Below are positions 34,601 to 41,084 of a stretch of DNA of 64,000 nucleotides, one piece after another (position 1 is the stretch's first letter; every line of letters starts with the position of its first letter). The notes beneath the pieces are model-generated. The model was not told the origin of the DNA and did not search any database. It saw only the letters and a program-made list of their open reading frames with translations. The stretch is from Bacteroidota bacterium (GTDB lineage: Bacteria > Bacteroidota > Ignavibacteria > Tepidaquicellales > Tepidaquicellaceae), in contig JAFDZP010000002.1 in assembly GCA_018266835.1 (NCBI GenBank), forward strand, positions 905,302-969,301. Direction: 5' to 3'. The position numbers and the translations under genes were made by a program.

Positions 34601-36212
34601 TTACATTAAAAGTAGCATTGGAAGAATTTCCTAATTGCATATTTGTTCCTGAGGATAGATTAATTGTTCCTGCGACTGAATACGTACCTGAATTTATTGA
34701 AGCCAGAATTGAACCGCTGGTTATGTTTATAATACTGCCGGGATTATTGGTAAAATTTCCAATCCACTGGGTAAGATTAGGAGATGATTTATTTACAGTA
34801 CCCGAATTTATAATTCCCACATAACTGCTGTTGGCAGTATTCGTCATATTTATAACTGAATTATTATAAATATTTCCGGTTCCGAACAAACTGTTAGCGG
34901 TCCAGTTTATTGTACCATTATTTATAAACGGCTTATCAATATTTCCGCCGTTATTAAAAATAGTACATATACCTCCCGACTTCAGAGTAATTACACCTGT
35001 TCCTGACATTACCCCTGTTGAAAAAATCAGAGAATCACTTACAGTTACACTATCACTACCTGTTAATGTACCACCGGTAAAAGTGATTTTTTGAAAATTG
35101 AACGTTTGTCCTGTATTAAGATTTAATTGTCCCCCGCCCGTAAAAGTTATATTAGTGCCGACTCCTCCTATAAGCAAACCTGAAGGTAAATTTATTGTCC
35201 CACCGGAAGGAGAAAGATTTCCGATATTTATCAAAGTCATTCCCGGAGTGAACGTCATTGTTCCGGTTGCAGCATTAGTTACACCTGTAATATTGTATAT
35301 GCAGGATGTTGAAAAGTTTACAGTAGTACTAAATCCTAAAACTGTTCCTGCTCCAGAAATAGATGCGTTGACAGTGAAAGCAGTAGATGAAGCTTGTCCT
35401 AATTGCAAAGTTCCGCCGGAAGAAACTGTTATTGTTCCTCCTAAAGTTGATGAGCCTGAAGCCTGACCTAGAGTTACATTACCTGATGTAATATTCATTG
35501 TCCCGGAATTTATAAAAGCTCCGAAAAAAATATTCTGGTTATTGGTACTCTTAGTAAATGTTGAGTTGTTAGTTACAGTCGGATAAAATGCTGCGCCGAA
35601 GGAACACTGGTCATTAAATACATTGTTGTTATTTATTGCTCCTGTCCCCTGAACTGTTCCGCCGGTCCAGCTTATTGTGCCTGAATTGTTTACAGTTCTG
35701 TTTAGATTTATTGAATTAGTTGTAAACTTTAATGTTCCGCCTGCGGCAACTGTAATTAATCCTGTTCCTGAAACGGTTCCCCCTTGAAAATCCATTGAAG
35801 CTCCTGAAAAAATATTTATATCGGCAGCTCCGTTAACCGTTCCCAGTATTTTTAAATCATCACCGGGTCCGTCGCTTAAGTTTAGTGGAATTCCCGAATT
35901 TAGTGTTAGTGTTCCGTTCACCACAAGCTGATCCATAGATGCTGCAATGTCATATGCAACAGTATGAGCAAATGCGATTGTAATTACATTTCCAGATGCG
36001 CTTGGCGCGCTTGCAACATTTTTCCATGTGTGAGTTGTAGTATCAAACATCTGCCATATTCCCGGATTTGACCAGTTCCCGCTTGATATGGTTGCATAGT
36101 CATTTTGCTGCTGAGCAAAAGATGTCTGAAAAATTAAAGCGACAAAAATAATTACCAGGGATATAATAAATTTTTGTTTTACAAAGTTAAAAATGATTTG
36201 TTGAAAGTTCAT
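31623..36212 (-). CDS. Giant repetitive exported protein, copy B, with dockerin-like tail
   Basis: 1529 residues, colinear with copy A over the whole length: signal peptide ending SFAQ, SGNWSNPGIWQ, four ~250-residue NNGTINW/GTGxIYNN repeats, FNSGQTFQF-type blocks, and the same neck plus two calcium loops (SGDLNQDGFVNGNDFT, ADLNGDNIVNGNDFT) ending FGKQSSHP. The C-terminal 300 residues are nearly identical to copy A while the repeats have drifted more. This suggests a tandem duplication with relaxed or diversifying change in the exposed part, or gene conversion of the tail. Likely a surface or secreted beta-solenoid. Cargo and anchoring are unknown. Confidence 0.85.
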   Translation of the reverse strand: MNFQQIIFNFVKQKFIISLVIIFVALIFQTSFAQQQNDYATISSGNWSNPGIWQMFDTTTHTWKNVASAPSASGNVITIAFAHTVAYDIAASMDQLVVNGTLTLNSGIPLNLSDGPGDDLKILGTVNGAADINIFSGASMDFQGGTVSGTGLITVAAGGTLKFTTNSINLNRTVNNSGTISWTGGTVQGTGAINNNNVFNDQCSFGAAFYPTVTNNSTFTKSTNNQNIFFGAFINSGTMNITSGNVTLGQASGSSTLGGTITVSSGGTLQLGQASSTAFTVNASISGAGTVLGFSTTVNFSTSCIYNITGVTNAATGTMTFTPGMTLINIGNLSPSGGTINLPSGLLIGGVGTNITFTGGGQLNLNTGQTFNFQKITFTGGTLTGSDSVTVSDSLIFSTGVMSGTGVITLKSGGICTIFNNGGNIDKPFINNGTINWTANSLFGTGNIYNNSVINMTNTANSSYVGIINSGTVNKSSPNLTQWIGNFTNNPGSIINITSGSILASINSGTYSVAGTINLSSGTNMQLGNSSNATFNVTANINGAGGFSGSSSNINFLAGAVYNITGATTGNYGSITFNSAMTMVNIGSLATIGGTINLQPGLVIPSIGSSLSLTGGGQINFNSGQTFQFTSVTCSGTLNGSDTIKVNGSMVCSGGTLSGTGPVNILSGSTMDINNNGVVITKTVNNSGTLTWTQTGIVGGGVINNNNIFNISTGANYTCNPLINNFGTVNKGTNTNPNLAGGMNNSGTVNITAGTLFLSPNAGAFTQSGIYNVASSCVLSMGQNGGNLTESVSGTITGAGKVVLGMSTINFTSSSVYNISGTTTASTGTVNLNSSMTLTNLGTLVVSGATVNFPAGILIGAMSSNLVISSGLVNFNTGRSRTFNQLDLGGSIGGTDTTYISSAFNWTNNAINSPAIVVVKNGGTGTINLNGVTLGGTLINNGTINWTQNSISGTGTIYNNNIFNINAVAAHSIICPLVNNGTLNKTTAGFNSIAGSFINNSVMNINLGGINIVSGSNFGTINIAPGTTLSENNGTYVSYGTINLPATGILTGNGALTVNSPAFVVDGTISISTLQFDSVTTLSGSGTVNTTTSFLNGCNVSLGSNLQFKNINILSGGNFILNGYKALVNGTGTVISNSGTLNTNNSTIEYNGSNAQLISNSNIVYKNLFINNSAGTSFTSGTTTVNDTLKIISGFLNVVNNSVSLGSTGYLVESPGATVRGTTGNITTTRTITSPNNLNVAGLGATITSTADLGNTTITRGFTNYSINGSGTVLRYYNISPANNTGLNATLTYHYDNYELNGLNKNLLSLFRSTNAGTNWAINGGAKDTANNNIIQQGINAFSYWTAGINPLASSINITAIIDGIYNTSTNTLNKRDTVTVYLRNSSAPYAILDSSKIILDTVTFSATAFFNTTPTGTYYLSLKYRNALETWTKSGGENYTAGSSMSYDFTTAQSQSYSNSTILKNGKYCIISGDLNQDGFVNGNDFTSFSQQFGQTGYLRADLNGDNIVNGNDFTTFSASFGKQSSHP

Positions 36213-36239
36213 ATCGAGTTTTATTCATTTAATTGCATT

Positions 36240-36270
36240 CAAAATATTTATATGTAGCAGGGTTATCAAA
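36240..36270 (-). promoter_or_regulatory. Predicted promoter of giant copy B
   Basis: Minus-strand TTTG (36267-36270), a 20-bp spacer, then TATTTTG (36240-36246). The ATG is 28 bp downstream. Spacing and downstream distance are nearly the same as for copy A. Confidence 0.5.
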
Positions 36271-36446
36271 GAAAGTTTTTCAGTGATGTTGATGATTCAG
36301 CAAGTGATTTAAGTCAAAAAGTGCATTTTTCTATCATATTATTAACTTTTTTTACTAAAAAGCGTTTTAGTAAATGTTAATGGAAAGATTTTGCTGATTG
36401 TTTTCAGGATTTTTTGATTCGACTTACATTTATTATTACTCATATT

Positions 36447-36454
36447 TAATTTTG
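36447..36454 (+). promoter_or_regulatory. Possible -7 element of cysS
   Basis: TAATTTTG fits TAnnTTTG exactly and lies 20 bp before the GTG start of cysS. The -33 position has only TTAC (36424-36427), so support is partial. Confidence 0.4.
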
Positions 36455-36474
36455 TAAATAATTAAAACGATAAC

Positions 36475-37872
36475 GTGTTAAAATTTTATAATACTGCTTC
36501 AAGAACCATTGAGGACTTCAATCCTATTGAACAAGGCAAAGTGCGAATGTACTGCTGCGGTCCGACTGTTTACGGATACCAGCACATCGGGAATTTCCGT
36601 TCGTTTTTCTTTGAAGACATCTTAAAAAGAGTTTTGATATACAACGGCTACGATGTAAATCACGTAATGAACATTACTGACGTAGGCCATCTGACTTCAG
36701 ATGAAGATACCGGTGATGATAAAATGGAAAAGAAAGCTGCCGAAGAAGGCAAGACAGTATGGGAAGTCGCAAAGTTTTTCACAGATATTTTTATGAGCGA
36801 TATGAAGCTGCTTAATATTATTCCCGCCAATACTTTCCCGAGAGCAACTGAATATATACAGGAACAAATTGATATGGTGAAAGCACTTGAAACAAAAGGA
36901 TATACATATATTACATCTGACGGAGTTTATTACGATACATCTAAGTTTCCCGATTACGGTAAAATGGCCCGACTTGATATAGAAGGTCTTCGCGCAGGCG
37001 AACGCGTTGAATTTTCAGAGGAGAAAAGAAACCCAACTGATTTTTCTGTCTGGAAATTTTCCAATAAAGATTCACAAAGACAAATGGAATGGGACTCTCC
37101 CTGGGGAATAGGATTTCCCGGGTGGCACCTGGAATGCTCGGCAATGGCAAAGAAGTTACTCGGAAATCATTTTGATATTCATTGCGGCGGAGTTGACCAC
37201 ATACCTGTTCATCATACAAATGAGATAGCACAGTCGGAAGTCGCTAACGGAGAAAAATATGTTAACTACTGGATACACGGTGAATTTCTTTTAATGGGCG
37301 ATGAGAAGATGTCGAAATCAAAAGGCGGCACGCTTACTCTCTCACGATTGAAAGAAGAAGGTTTTGACCCTATGCATTACAGATATTTTTTACTGAACGC
37401 CCACTACAGAAAAAAATTGAACTTCAGTGAAGAAGGCTTGCAGGGAGCAAAGAACGCCTATGAAAAATTAAGAGAAAGAATTTTATCTCTTAAAGAAAAA
37501 GCTGCTAATGAAAACGCATCCGACAAACCTAATGATTACAAAGAAAAGTTCATTGATAAAATAAATAACGACTTAGGAATAACTGAAGCGCTTGCAGTGC
37601 TATGGAATATGCTGAAGGATGATACATTATCTGCAAAGCAAAGACTTGAACTGGCATTTGATTTCGATAAAGTGTTCGGATTACAGCTTGATAAAATTGC
37701 TAAGACTGAAAGCAGTGATATTCCTGATGAAATAAAATCACTTGCCGAGCAAAGACTTCAGGCAAAGAAAGATAAAAACTTCGCTCTCTCCGACGAGCTG
37801 AGAAATAAAATAAAAGAACTCGGCTATGAGTTGAAAGATACAAAAGACGGTTATGAAGTGAAGAGGGTGTGA
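36475..37872 (+). CDS. cysS: Cysteine--tRNA ligase
   Basis: 465 residues, normal for bacterial CysRS. The start is a GTG: it gives MLKFYNT, as in other CysRS proteins. The class I signature HIGN occurs in CCGPTVYGYQHIGNFR (about 27-42), the zinc ligands in that CCGP block, in GWHLECSAMA (about 218-227) and in HCGGVDHIPVHHTNE, and the KMSKS loop as GDEKMSKSKGG near 275-285. A C-terminal helical DALR-like domain follows. The enzyme charges tRNA-Cys with cysteine. Its last codons form one arm of a hairpin shared with the convergent kynU. Confidence 0.97.
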   Translation: MLKFYNTASRTIEDFNPIEQGKVRMYCCGPTVYGYQHIGNFRSFFFEDILKRVLIYNGYDVNHVMNITDVGHLTSDEDTGDDKMEKKAAEEGKTVWEVAKFFTDIFMSDMKLLNIIPANTFPRATEYIQEQIDMVKALETKGYTYITSDGVYYDTSKFPDYGKMARLDIEGLRAGERVEFSEEKRNPTDFSVWKFSNKDSQRQMEWDSPWGIGFPGWHLECSAMAKKLLGNHFDIHCGGVDHIPVHHTNEIAQSEVANGEKYVNYWIHGEFLLMGDEKMSKSKGGTLTLSRLKEEGFDPMHYRYFLLNAHYRKKLNFSEEGLQGAKNAYEKLRERILSLKEKAANENASDKPNDYKEKFIDKINNDLGITEALAVLWNMLKDDTLSAKQRLELAFDFDKVFGLQLDKIAKTESSDIPDEIKSLAEQRLQAKKDKNFALSDELRNKIKELGYELKDTKDGYEVKRV

Positions 37873-37889
37873 TTTACGAAATCACACCC
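37865..37889. terminator. Perfect 11-bp hairpin across the cysS and kynU stop codons
   Basis: GGGTGTGATTT (37865-37875), loop ACG, AAATCACACCC (37879-37889). The cysS TGA is inside the left arm and the kynU stop is at its inner end. The stops are 1 bp apart. The symmetric hairpin is a good candidate for a bidirectional transcription end that is also coding. Confidence 0.65.
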
Positions 37890-39139
37890 TTCACTATCTC
37901 AACGAACTCCCAGACTTCCTCGAACTTATTATATAATGGAGTTGGTGCTATTCTTATTACATCAGGTTCACGCCAGTCGCAGATTACATCACTTGAAATT
38001 AATTTATTGAACACCTCTTTACCGTTTCCGAAAAATCTAAGTGAGAGCTGACAACCACGCTGCTCAGGGTCAGACGGAGTTAAGATTTCCAGCTTCTCTG
38101 TTAACTTATTTTCATTCAATAAATATTCCAGATAACCGGTAAGCTTTTTGCTCTTCTCTCTTAAATTATTAATTCCTGCTTCTTCAAATATATCAAGTGA
38201 TGCTTTGAGTGATGCTAATTGCAATATCGGCGGATTGCTTAGCTGCCAGCTTTCCACAGTGGGAATAGGAACGAAGTCAGGCTTCATTAAAAATCTTGTC
38301 TGCTTGTCATTTCCCCACCAGCCTTCAAAGCGCGGAATGTTTTTATCTGCATGATGCCTTTCATGAACAAATGCTCCGGCAATTGCACCGGGACCACCAT
38401 TAACATATTTATAATTGCACCATACAGCGAAGTCAACGTCCCAGTCATGGAGCTGAACGTCGATATTTCCTGCGGCATGAGCTAAGTCAAATCCCACCAT
38501 ACATCCTTTTTTATGTCCCGCCTCAGTAATTTTTTTCAGGTCGAATAACTGTCCCGTATAATAATTTACTCCGGCAAACATAACCAAAGCAATTTCATCT
38601 CCCTGCTTTTCAATTACATCAAGTATGTCTTCCGTTTTTATGTATGTTTCGCCCTGCTTAGGAAAAATTTCAATGAGTGAGCTTTCATCGTATCCATGAA
38701 ATCTTAGCTGAGACTTCACTGCATACTGGTCAGAAGGGAAAGCTGTTCCTTCTATAAAAATTTTATTACGTTCCTTCGTTGGTCTGTAAAACGAGACCAT
38801 CATTAAATGAAGATTAACGGAGAGCGTATTCATGTTAACGACTTCATTCTCTTTAGCTCCAACTAAGTGTGCAGTCTGCTTTGTAAGAAATTCATGATAC
38901 GGCAGCCAAGGATTGCGGGCTTCCGTCACGCCTTCAATGCCCATCAGTTCCCAGTCCTTTAGCTCCTGCTCAACACATGCACGGACTGTCTTCGGCTGAA
39001 GTCCAAGCGAGTTCCCGCAGAAATAAATCTGTTCCTTTTTATCTTTATTTACCGGAATATAAAATCTATCACGGTAATTTTTTAGCGAGTCATTTGCGTC
39101 CTGCTGAACAGCAAAATTTTTATCTGTTGAATAATTCAT
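37874..39139 (-). CDS. kynU: Kynureninase
   Basis: 421 residues, matching the usual length of this fold-type I PLP enzyme. Recognisable blocks are IYFCGNSLGLQPK near residue 38, VGFDLAHAAGN near 216-226 (PLP-binding aspartate), and CNYKYVNGGPGAIAGAFVHE near 242-261, with the Schiff-base lysine in NYKYVNGG. Kynureninase cleaves kynurenine or 3-hydroxykynurenine to anthranilate or 3-hydroxyanthranilate plus alanine. In Bacteroidota it often serves a kynurenine route to NAD or tryptophan breakdown. No other kyn gene is in the window. An 18-bp palindromic site lies 73 bp upstream. Confidence 0.95.
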   Translation of the reverse strand: MNYSTDKNFAVQQDANDSLKNYRDRFYIPVNKDKKEQIYFCGNSLGLQPKTVRACVEQELKDWELMGIEGVTEARNPWLPYHEFLTKQTAHLVGAKENEVVNMNTLSVNLHLMMVSFYRPTKERNKIFIEGTAFPSDQYAVKSQLRFHGYDESSLIEIFPKQGETYIKTEDILDVIEKQGDEIALVMFAGVNYYTGQLFDLKKITEAGHKKGCMVGFDLAHAAGNIDVQLHDWDVDFAVWCNYKYVNGGPGAIAGAFVHERHHADKNIPRFEGWWGNDKQTRFLMKPDFVPIPTVESWQLSNPPILQLASLKASLDIFEEAGINNLREKSKKLTGYLEYLLNENKLTEKLEILTPSDPEQRGCQLSLRFFGNGKEVFNKLISSDVICDWREPDVIRIAPTPLYNKFEEVWEFVEIVKGVIS

Positions 39140-39211
39140 TTAATGTGATTTTGAAAGCAAAGTTAAGATTGTCATCTTTCAGTTTCAAGTTTCAAATAAC
39201 GAGTTACAAAT

Positions 39212-39229
39212 TGTCACATTATTGTTACA
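39212..39229. promoter_or_regulatory. Palindromic site TGTNACA-TTAT-TGTNACA, copy 1
   Basis: TGTCACA-TTAT-TGTTACA. Two TGTnACA half sites with centres 11 bp apart, about one helical turn, as expected for a dimeric regulator. It is 73 bp upstream of kynU on the opposite strand. The regulator is unknown. Confidence 0.45.
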
Positions 39230-39340
39230 TTTCTCGATGTTGTTTTTTCAATACCGTTTATTTTTATTTTCAAAAATTGATGAATTTTTGATGGGTTTTC
39301 TGTAAAATAAAAAGTAGTAAGAGCATACTCGTTTAAATAT

Positions 39341-39358
39341 TGTCACATTATTGTAACA
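39341..39358. promoter_or_regulatory. Palindromic site TGTNACA-TTAT-TGTNACA, copy 2
   Basis: TGTCACA-TTAT-TGTAACA, with the same spacer and flanks (ATT before, TTTTAATTTA after) as copy 3. It is part of the left ~110-bp direct repeat. Confidence 0.45.
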
Positions 39359-39406
39359 TTTTAATTTAGAGACCTAACAGGATTGAAACCTATCGGCTAA
39401 TGTAAT

Positions 39407-39418
39407 TCGCCTTGGCGA
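39407..39418. repeat. Small REP-like hairpin
   Basis: TCGCC-TT-GGCGA, extendable by A-T and G-T pairs on both sides. First of three GC-rich palindromes in an otherwise AT-rich spacer. Confidence 0.5.
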
Positions 39419-39447
39419 GTCACAATTGTTTCAAACCACCTCCTCAG

Positions 39448-39472
39448 TCCCCCTCCTTGTAAAGGAGGGGGA
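39448..39472. repeat. REP-like hairpin, CCCCCTCCTT type
   Basis: TCCCCCTCCTT pairs with AAGGAGGGGGA around a GTA loop (11-bp stem). The 19-mer CCTTGTAAAGGAGGGGGAA at 39455-39473 recurs at 39563-39581. Palindromes of this CCCCCTCC/GGAGGGGG kind are common dispersed REP elements in many bacteria. Confidence 0.7.
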
Positions 39473-39523
39473 AGCTTGTGTGAAAATTTACTTCTTCTCG
39501 GATTAATATATTACAAATCTACC

Positions 39524-39581
39524 TCCCCCTTAATCCCTCCCGCCTTGGGCAGGACAAGCTTTCCTTGTAAAGGAGGGGGAA
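39524..39581. repeat. REP-like element, second copy with longer inner loop
   Basis: TCCCCCT (39524-39530) and AGGGGGA (39574-39580) enclose an inner GCC-rich segment. The right half repeats the same 19-mer as the previous hairpin in the same orientation, so the two form a BIME-like pair. Confidence 0.65.
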
Positions 39582-39712
39582 ACATTGTGGCGCCGCTCCC
39601 TTCTACAATATTTGCTAAATCTGTTTTTACAATACTCCCGTATTTTATTTTATAATTTTTGATGAATTTTTGACGGGTTTTTATTGAATTCAGAATGTAG
39701 AATTCAAAAAAT

Positions 39713-39730
39713 TGTTACATTATTGTAACA
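39713..39730. promoter_or_regulatory. Palindromic site TGTTACA-TTAT-TGTAACA, copy 3 (perfect)
   Basis: The arms TGTTACA and TGTAACA are exact reverse complements around TTAT. It lies 240 bp upstream of ispF in the right ~110-bp direct repeat. Confidence 0.5.
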
Positions 39731-39791
39731 TTTTTAATTTAAAATATTTTCCCGGATTTATTACTGTTATTAAAAAATTTGGTTAAAATTT

Positions 39792-39819
39792 CATAATTCA
39801 TAATTCATAATTCATAATT
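39792..39819. repeat. 7-bp tandem array, CATAATT x 4
   Basis: Four identical CATAATT units. The period is the same seven bases as the arrays at 1004, 42141 and 46112, but the unit differs. Confidence 0.85.
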
Positions 39820-39970
39820 CTAAATTTTCATGTAATTTACAAACTTCTATTATCTTTTCAAAGAATTTCTTCCCTATTAGTAGGGCAGAATAATTTTTAA
39901 AGGCACGGGAATTGTTTCTTCATTAACTATTAGAAAAAATGTTTTTATCTTTATAAAATCTTCAAAACTA

Positions 39971-40450
39971 ATGGCAAATTTTCGCGTCGGCTTTGGTTAC
40001 GATGTTCACAGACTTGTAAAAGGAAGGAAACTTATTCTGGGCGGAGTAGAAATCCCGCACACAAAAGGACTTGAAGGCCACTCAGATGCAGACGTTCTTC
40101 TTCACGCAATATGCGATGCAATACTCGGAGCATGCGGATACAAAGATATCGGGCATCAGTTCCCCAATACAGATGACAAGTTCAAAGATATCTCAAGCTT
40201 AATTTTACTCGAGCAATCGTATAAGCTGATAAAGAAAAAGAAATATAAAATTGAAAATATTGATTGCGCCATAATTCTTGAAGAACCGAAAATTTACAAA
40301 TACACTGAGCAGATGAAAGAAAAAATTTCTAAGATCCTTAAAACCAAAAACATCTCGATAAAAGCTACAACCTCTGAAGGGTTAGGATTTGTGGGAGCTA
40401 AAAAAGGATGCTCCGCATACTGCACAGCACTTTTATATAAATCAAAATGA
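39971..40450 (+). CDS. ispF: 2-C-methyl-D-erythritol 2,4-cyclodiphosphate synthase
   Basis: 159 residues, standard IspF size. FGYDVHR at 8-14 holds the metal-binding Asp and His, GHSDADVLLHAICDAILGA follows at about 36-54, and TSEGLGFVGAKKG near 137 is the conserved C-terminal block. IspF makes the cyclic diphosphate in the non-mevalonate (MEP) route to isoprenoids. ispG, for the next step, is at 55628. The stop overlaps the next ORF by 4 bp (ATGA), so ispF heads an operon with a degenerate MNT-HEPN pair and murB. Confidence 0.97.
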   Translation: MANFRVGFGYDVHRLVKGRKLILGGVEIPHTKGLEGHSDADVLLHAICDAILGACGYKDIGHQFPNTDDKFKDISSLILLEQSYKLIKKKKYKIENIDCAIILEEPKIYKYTEQMKEKISKILKTKNISIKATTSEGLGFVGAKKGCSAYCTALLYKSK

Positions 40451-40746
40451 GTTACACTTACCACGAAGTTACCGACATAATAAATTCTCAAAAACCTTTC
40501 TTGGAAAGTAAATATGGCTTGGAAAAAATCGGTATATTTAATTTTCAGCTTGATAAGCATGGTGTAAAAGAGGCTGATTTTTTAGTCCGGTTCAAAAAAC
40601 CCATCGGAATGAAATTTATTGACTTCACTGAATTTATTGAAAGCTTACTGAACGTTGACGGAGAATTTCTTACTGAAGAAGGTCTTGAAAGCCTTAACGA
40701 TGAAGCATTCAAAAACGGAATAAAAAATAAGGTGCATAATGTTTGA
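40447..40746 (+). CDS. Degenerate MNT (minimal nucleotidyltransferase)-like protein
   Basis: 99 residues. The alignment pattern follows MNT/MntA antitoxins: a short helix, then a strand-loop-strand where active members have G-x-F-G-S and a D-x-D leading into a DLLVEF strand. Here the corresponding stretch is IGIFNFQLDKHG...KEADFLVRF, so GS has become N32-F33 and D-x-D has become E42-A43-D44. The following FIDFTEFIESLL and a late FLTEEGL match the usual LxxLL and V-D-L-V regions. The nucleotidyltransferase activity is probably lost. It overlaps ispF by 4 bp and the HEPN gene by 8 bp. The fold assignment is from motif reading only. Confidence 0.6.
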   Translation: MSYTYHEVTDIINSQKPFLESKYGLEKIGIFNFQLDKHGVKEADFLVRFKKPIGMKFIDFTEFIESLLNVDGEFLTEEGLESLNDEAFKNGIKNKVHNV

Positions 40747-41080
40747 GAAAGATGATAAAATAATTGTAAAAAATATTATGGATTCATTTGATAACATATT
40801 CAGTGAAACTGAAAAAATTTCCTATGAAGAATTTAAATCCGATTCTGCAAAAGTCCGTACAGTACTTTCAGAAATAGAATCCATAGGTGATAATTGCAAA
40901 AACATTACGGGAGAATTCCGGCTCTCTAATGAAGAAGTGAACTGGAACTACATAATAAAAACTCGCAGAAGATTATCGCACAAAATAATTTCTGCTGTAA
41001 ATACTGATGTCCTCTGGGCATTGATAAAAGAAGATTATCCGGGAATAAGAGATAACATTTCCAAATTATTAACCACATAA
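40739..41080 (+). CDS. HepT-like HEPN-domain protein
   Basis: 113 residues, all helical. The central ESIGDNCKNITGEFRLSNEEVNW and the C-terminal VLWALIKEDYPGIRDNI fit the HepT (DUF86) family. In canonical members the RNase motif is R-x4-H-x-Y, often RNRLVHxY. Here it reads R76-RRLS-H81-K-I83. The catalytic Arg and His are kept, but the Tyr that MntA-type partners adenylylate is Ile. It overlaps the MNT-like gene by 8 bp and is 4 bp from murB. Canonical HepT proteins are toxic RNases neutralised by the MNT partner; here neutralisation, if any, must work differently. Confidence 0.7.
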   Translation: MFEKDDKIIVKNIMDSFDNIFSETEKISYEEFKSDSAKVRTVLSEIESIGDNCKNITGEFRLSNEEVNWNYIIKTRRRLSHKIISAVNTDVLWALIKEDYPGIRDNISKLLTT

Positions 41081-41084
41081 ATTT

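Larger units (their letters stand above)
39140..39970. other. 830-bp non-coding spacer rich in palindromes and repeats
   Basis: There is no credible gene between kynU and ispF. The spacer holds three copies of an 18-bp palindromic site, three REP-like hairpins, a 7-bp tandem array and two ~110-bp imperfect direct repeats (39249-39370 and 39630-39740). The direct repeats share CAATAC..., TTGATGAATTTTTGAnGGGTTTT and TTGTnACATTATTGTAACATTTT and flank the hairpin cluster. Confidence 0.8.

Noticed and set aside
32437-35466. Several plus-strand ORFs rich in Val, Pro and Leu opposite the giant genes (32437, 33583, 34090, 34552, 35098 and others)
   Set aside because: They are antisense shadows of the Gly/Thr/Asn-rich repeats. 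Their composition follows from complementing ACT/ACC/AAT codons. They have no starts with context and no family motifs.
27000-35700. Repetitive DNA resembling a CRISPR or satellite array
   Set aside because: The repeats are in-frame coding repeats of ~250 codons with divergent sequence. There are no identical short repeats with unique spacers.
31623-36212. A classical autotransporter (type V) assignment for the giant proteins
   Set aside because: No C-terminal beta-barrel domain is present. The chains end in soluble calcium-loop modules.
38977-39291. Plus-strand 104-codon ORF overlapping the 5' end of kynU
   Set aside because: It overlaps a confident gene for over half its length, runs into the AT-rich spacer and shows no family motif.
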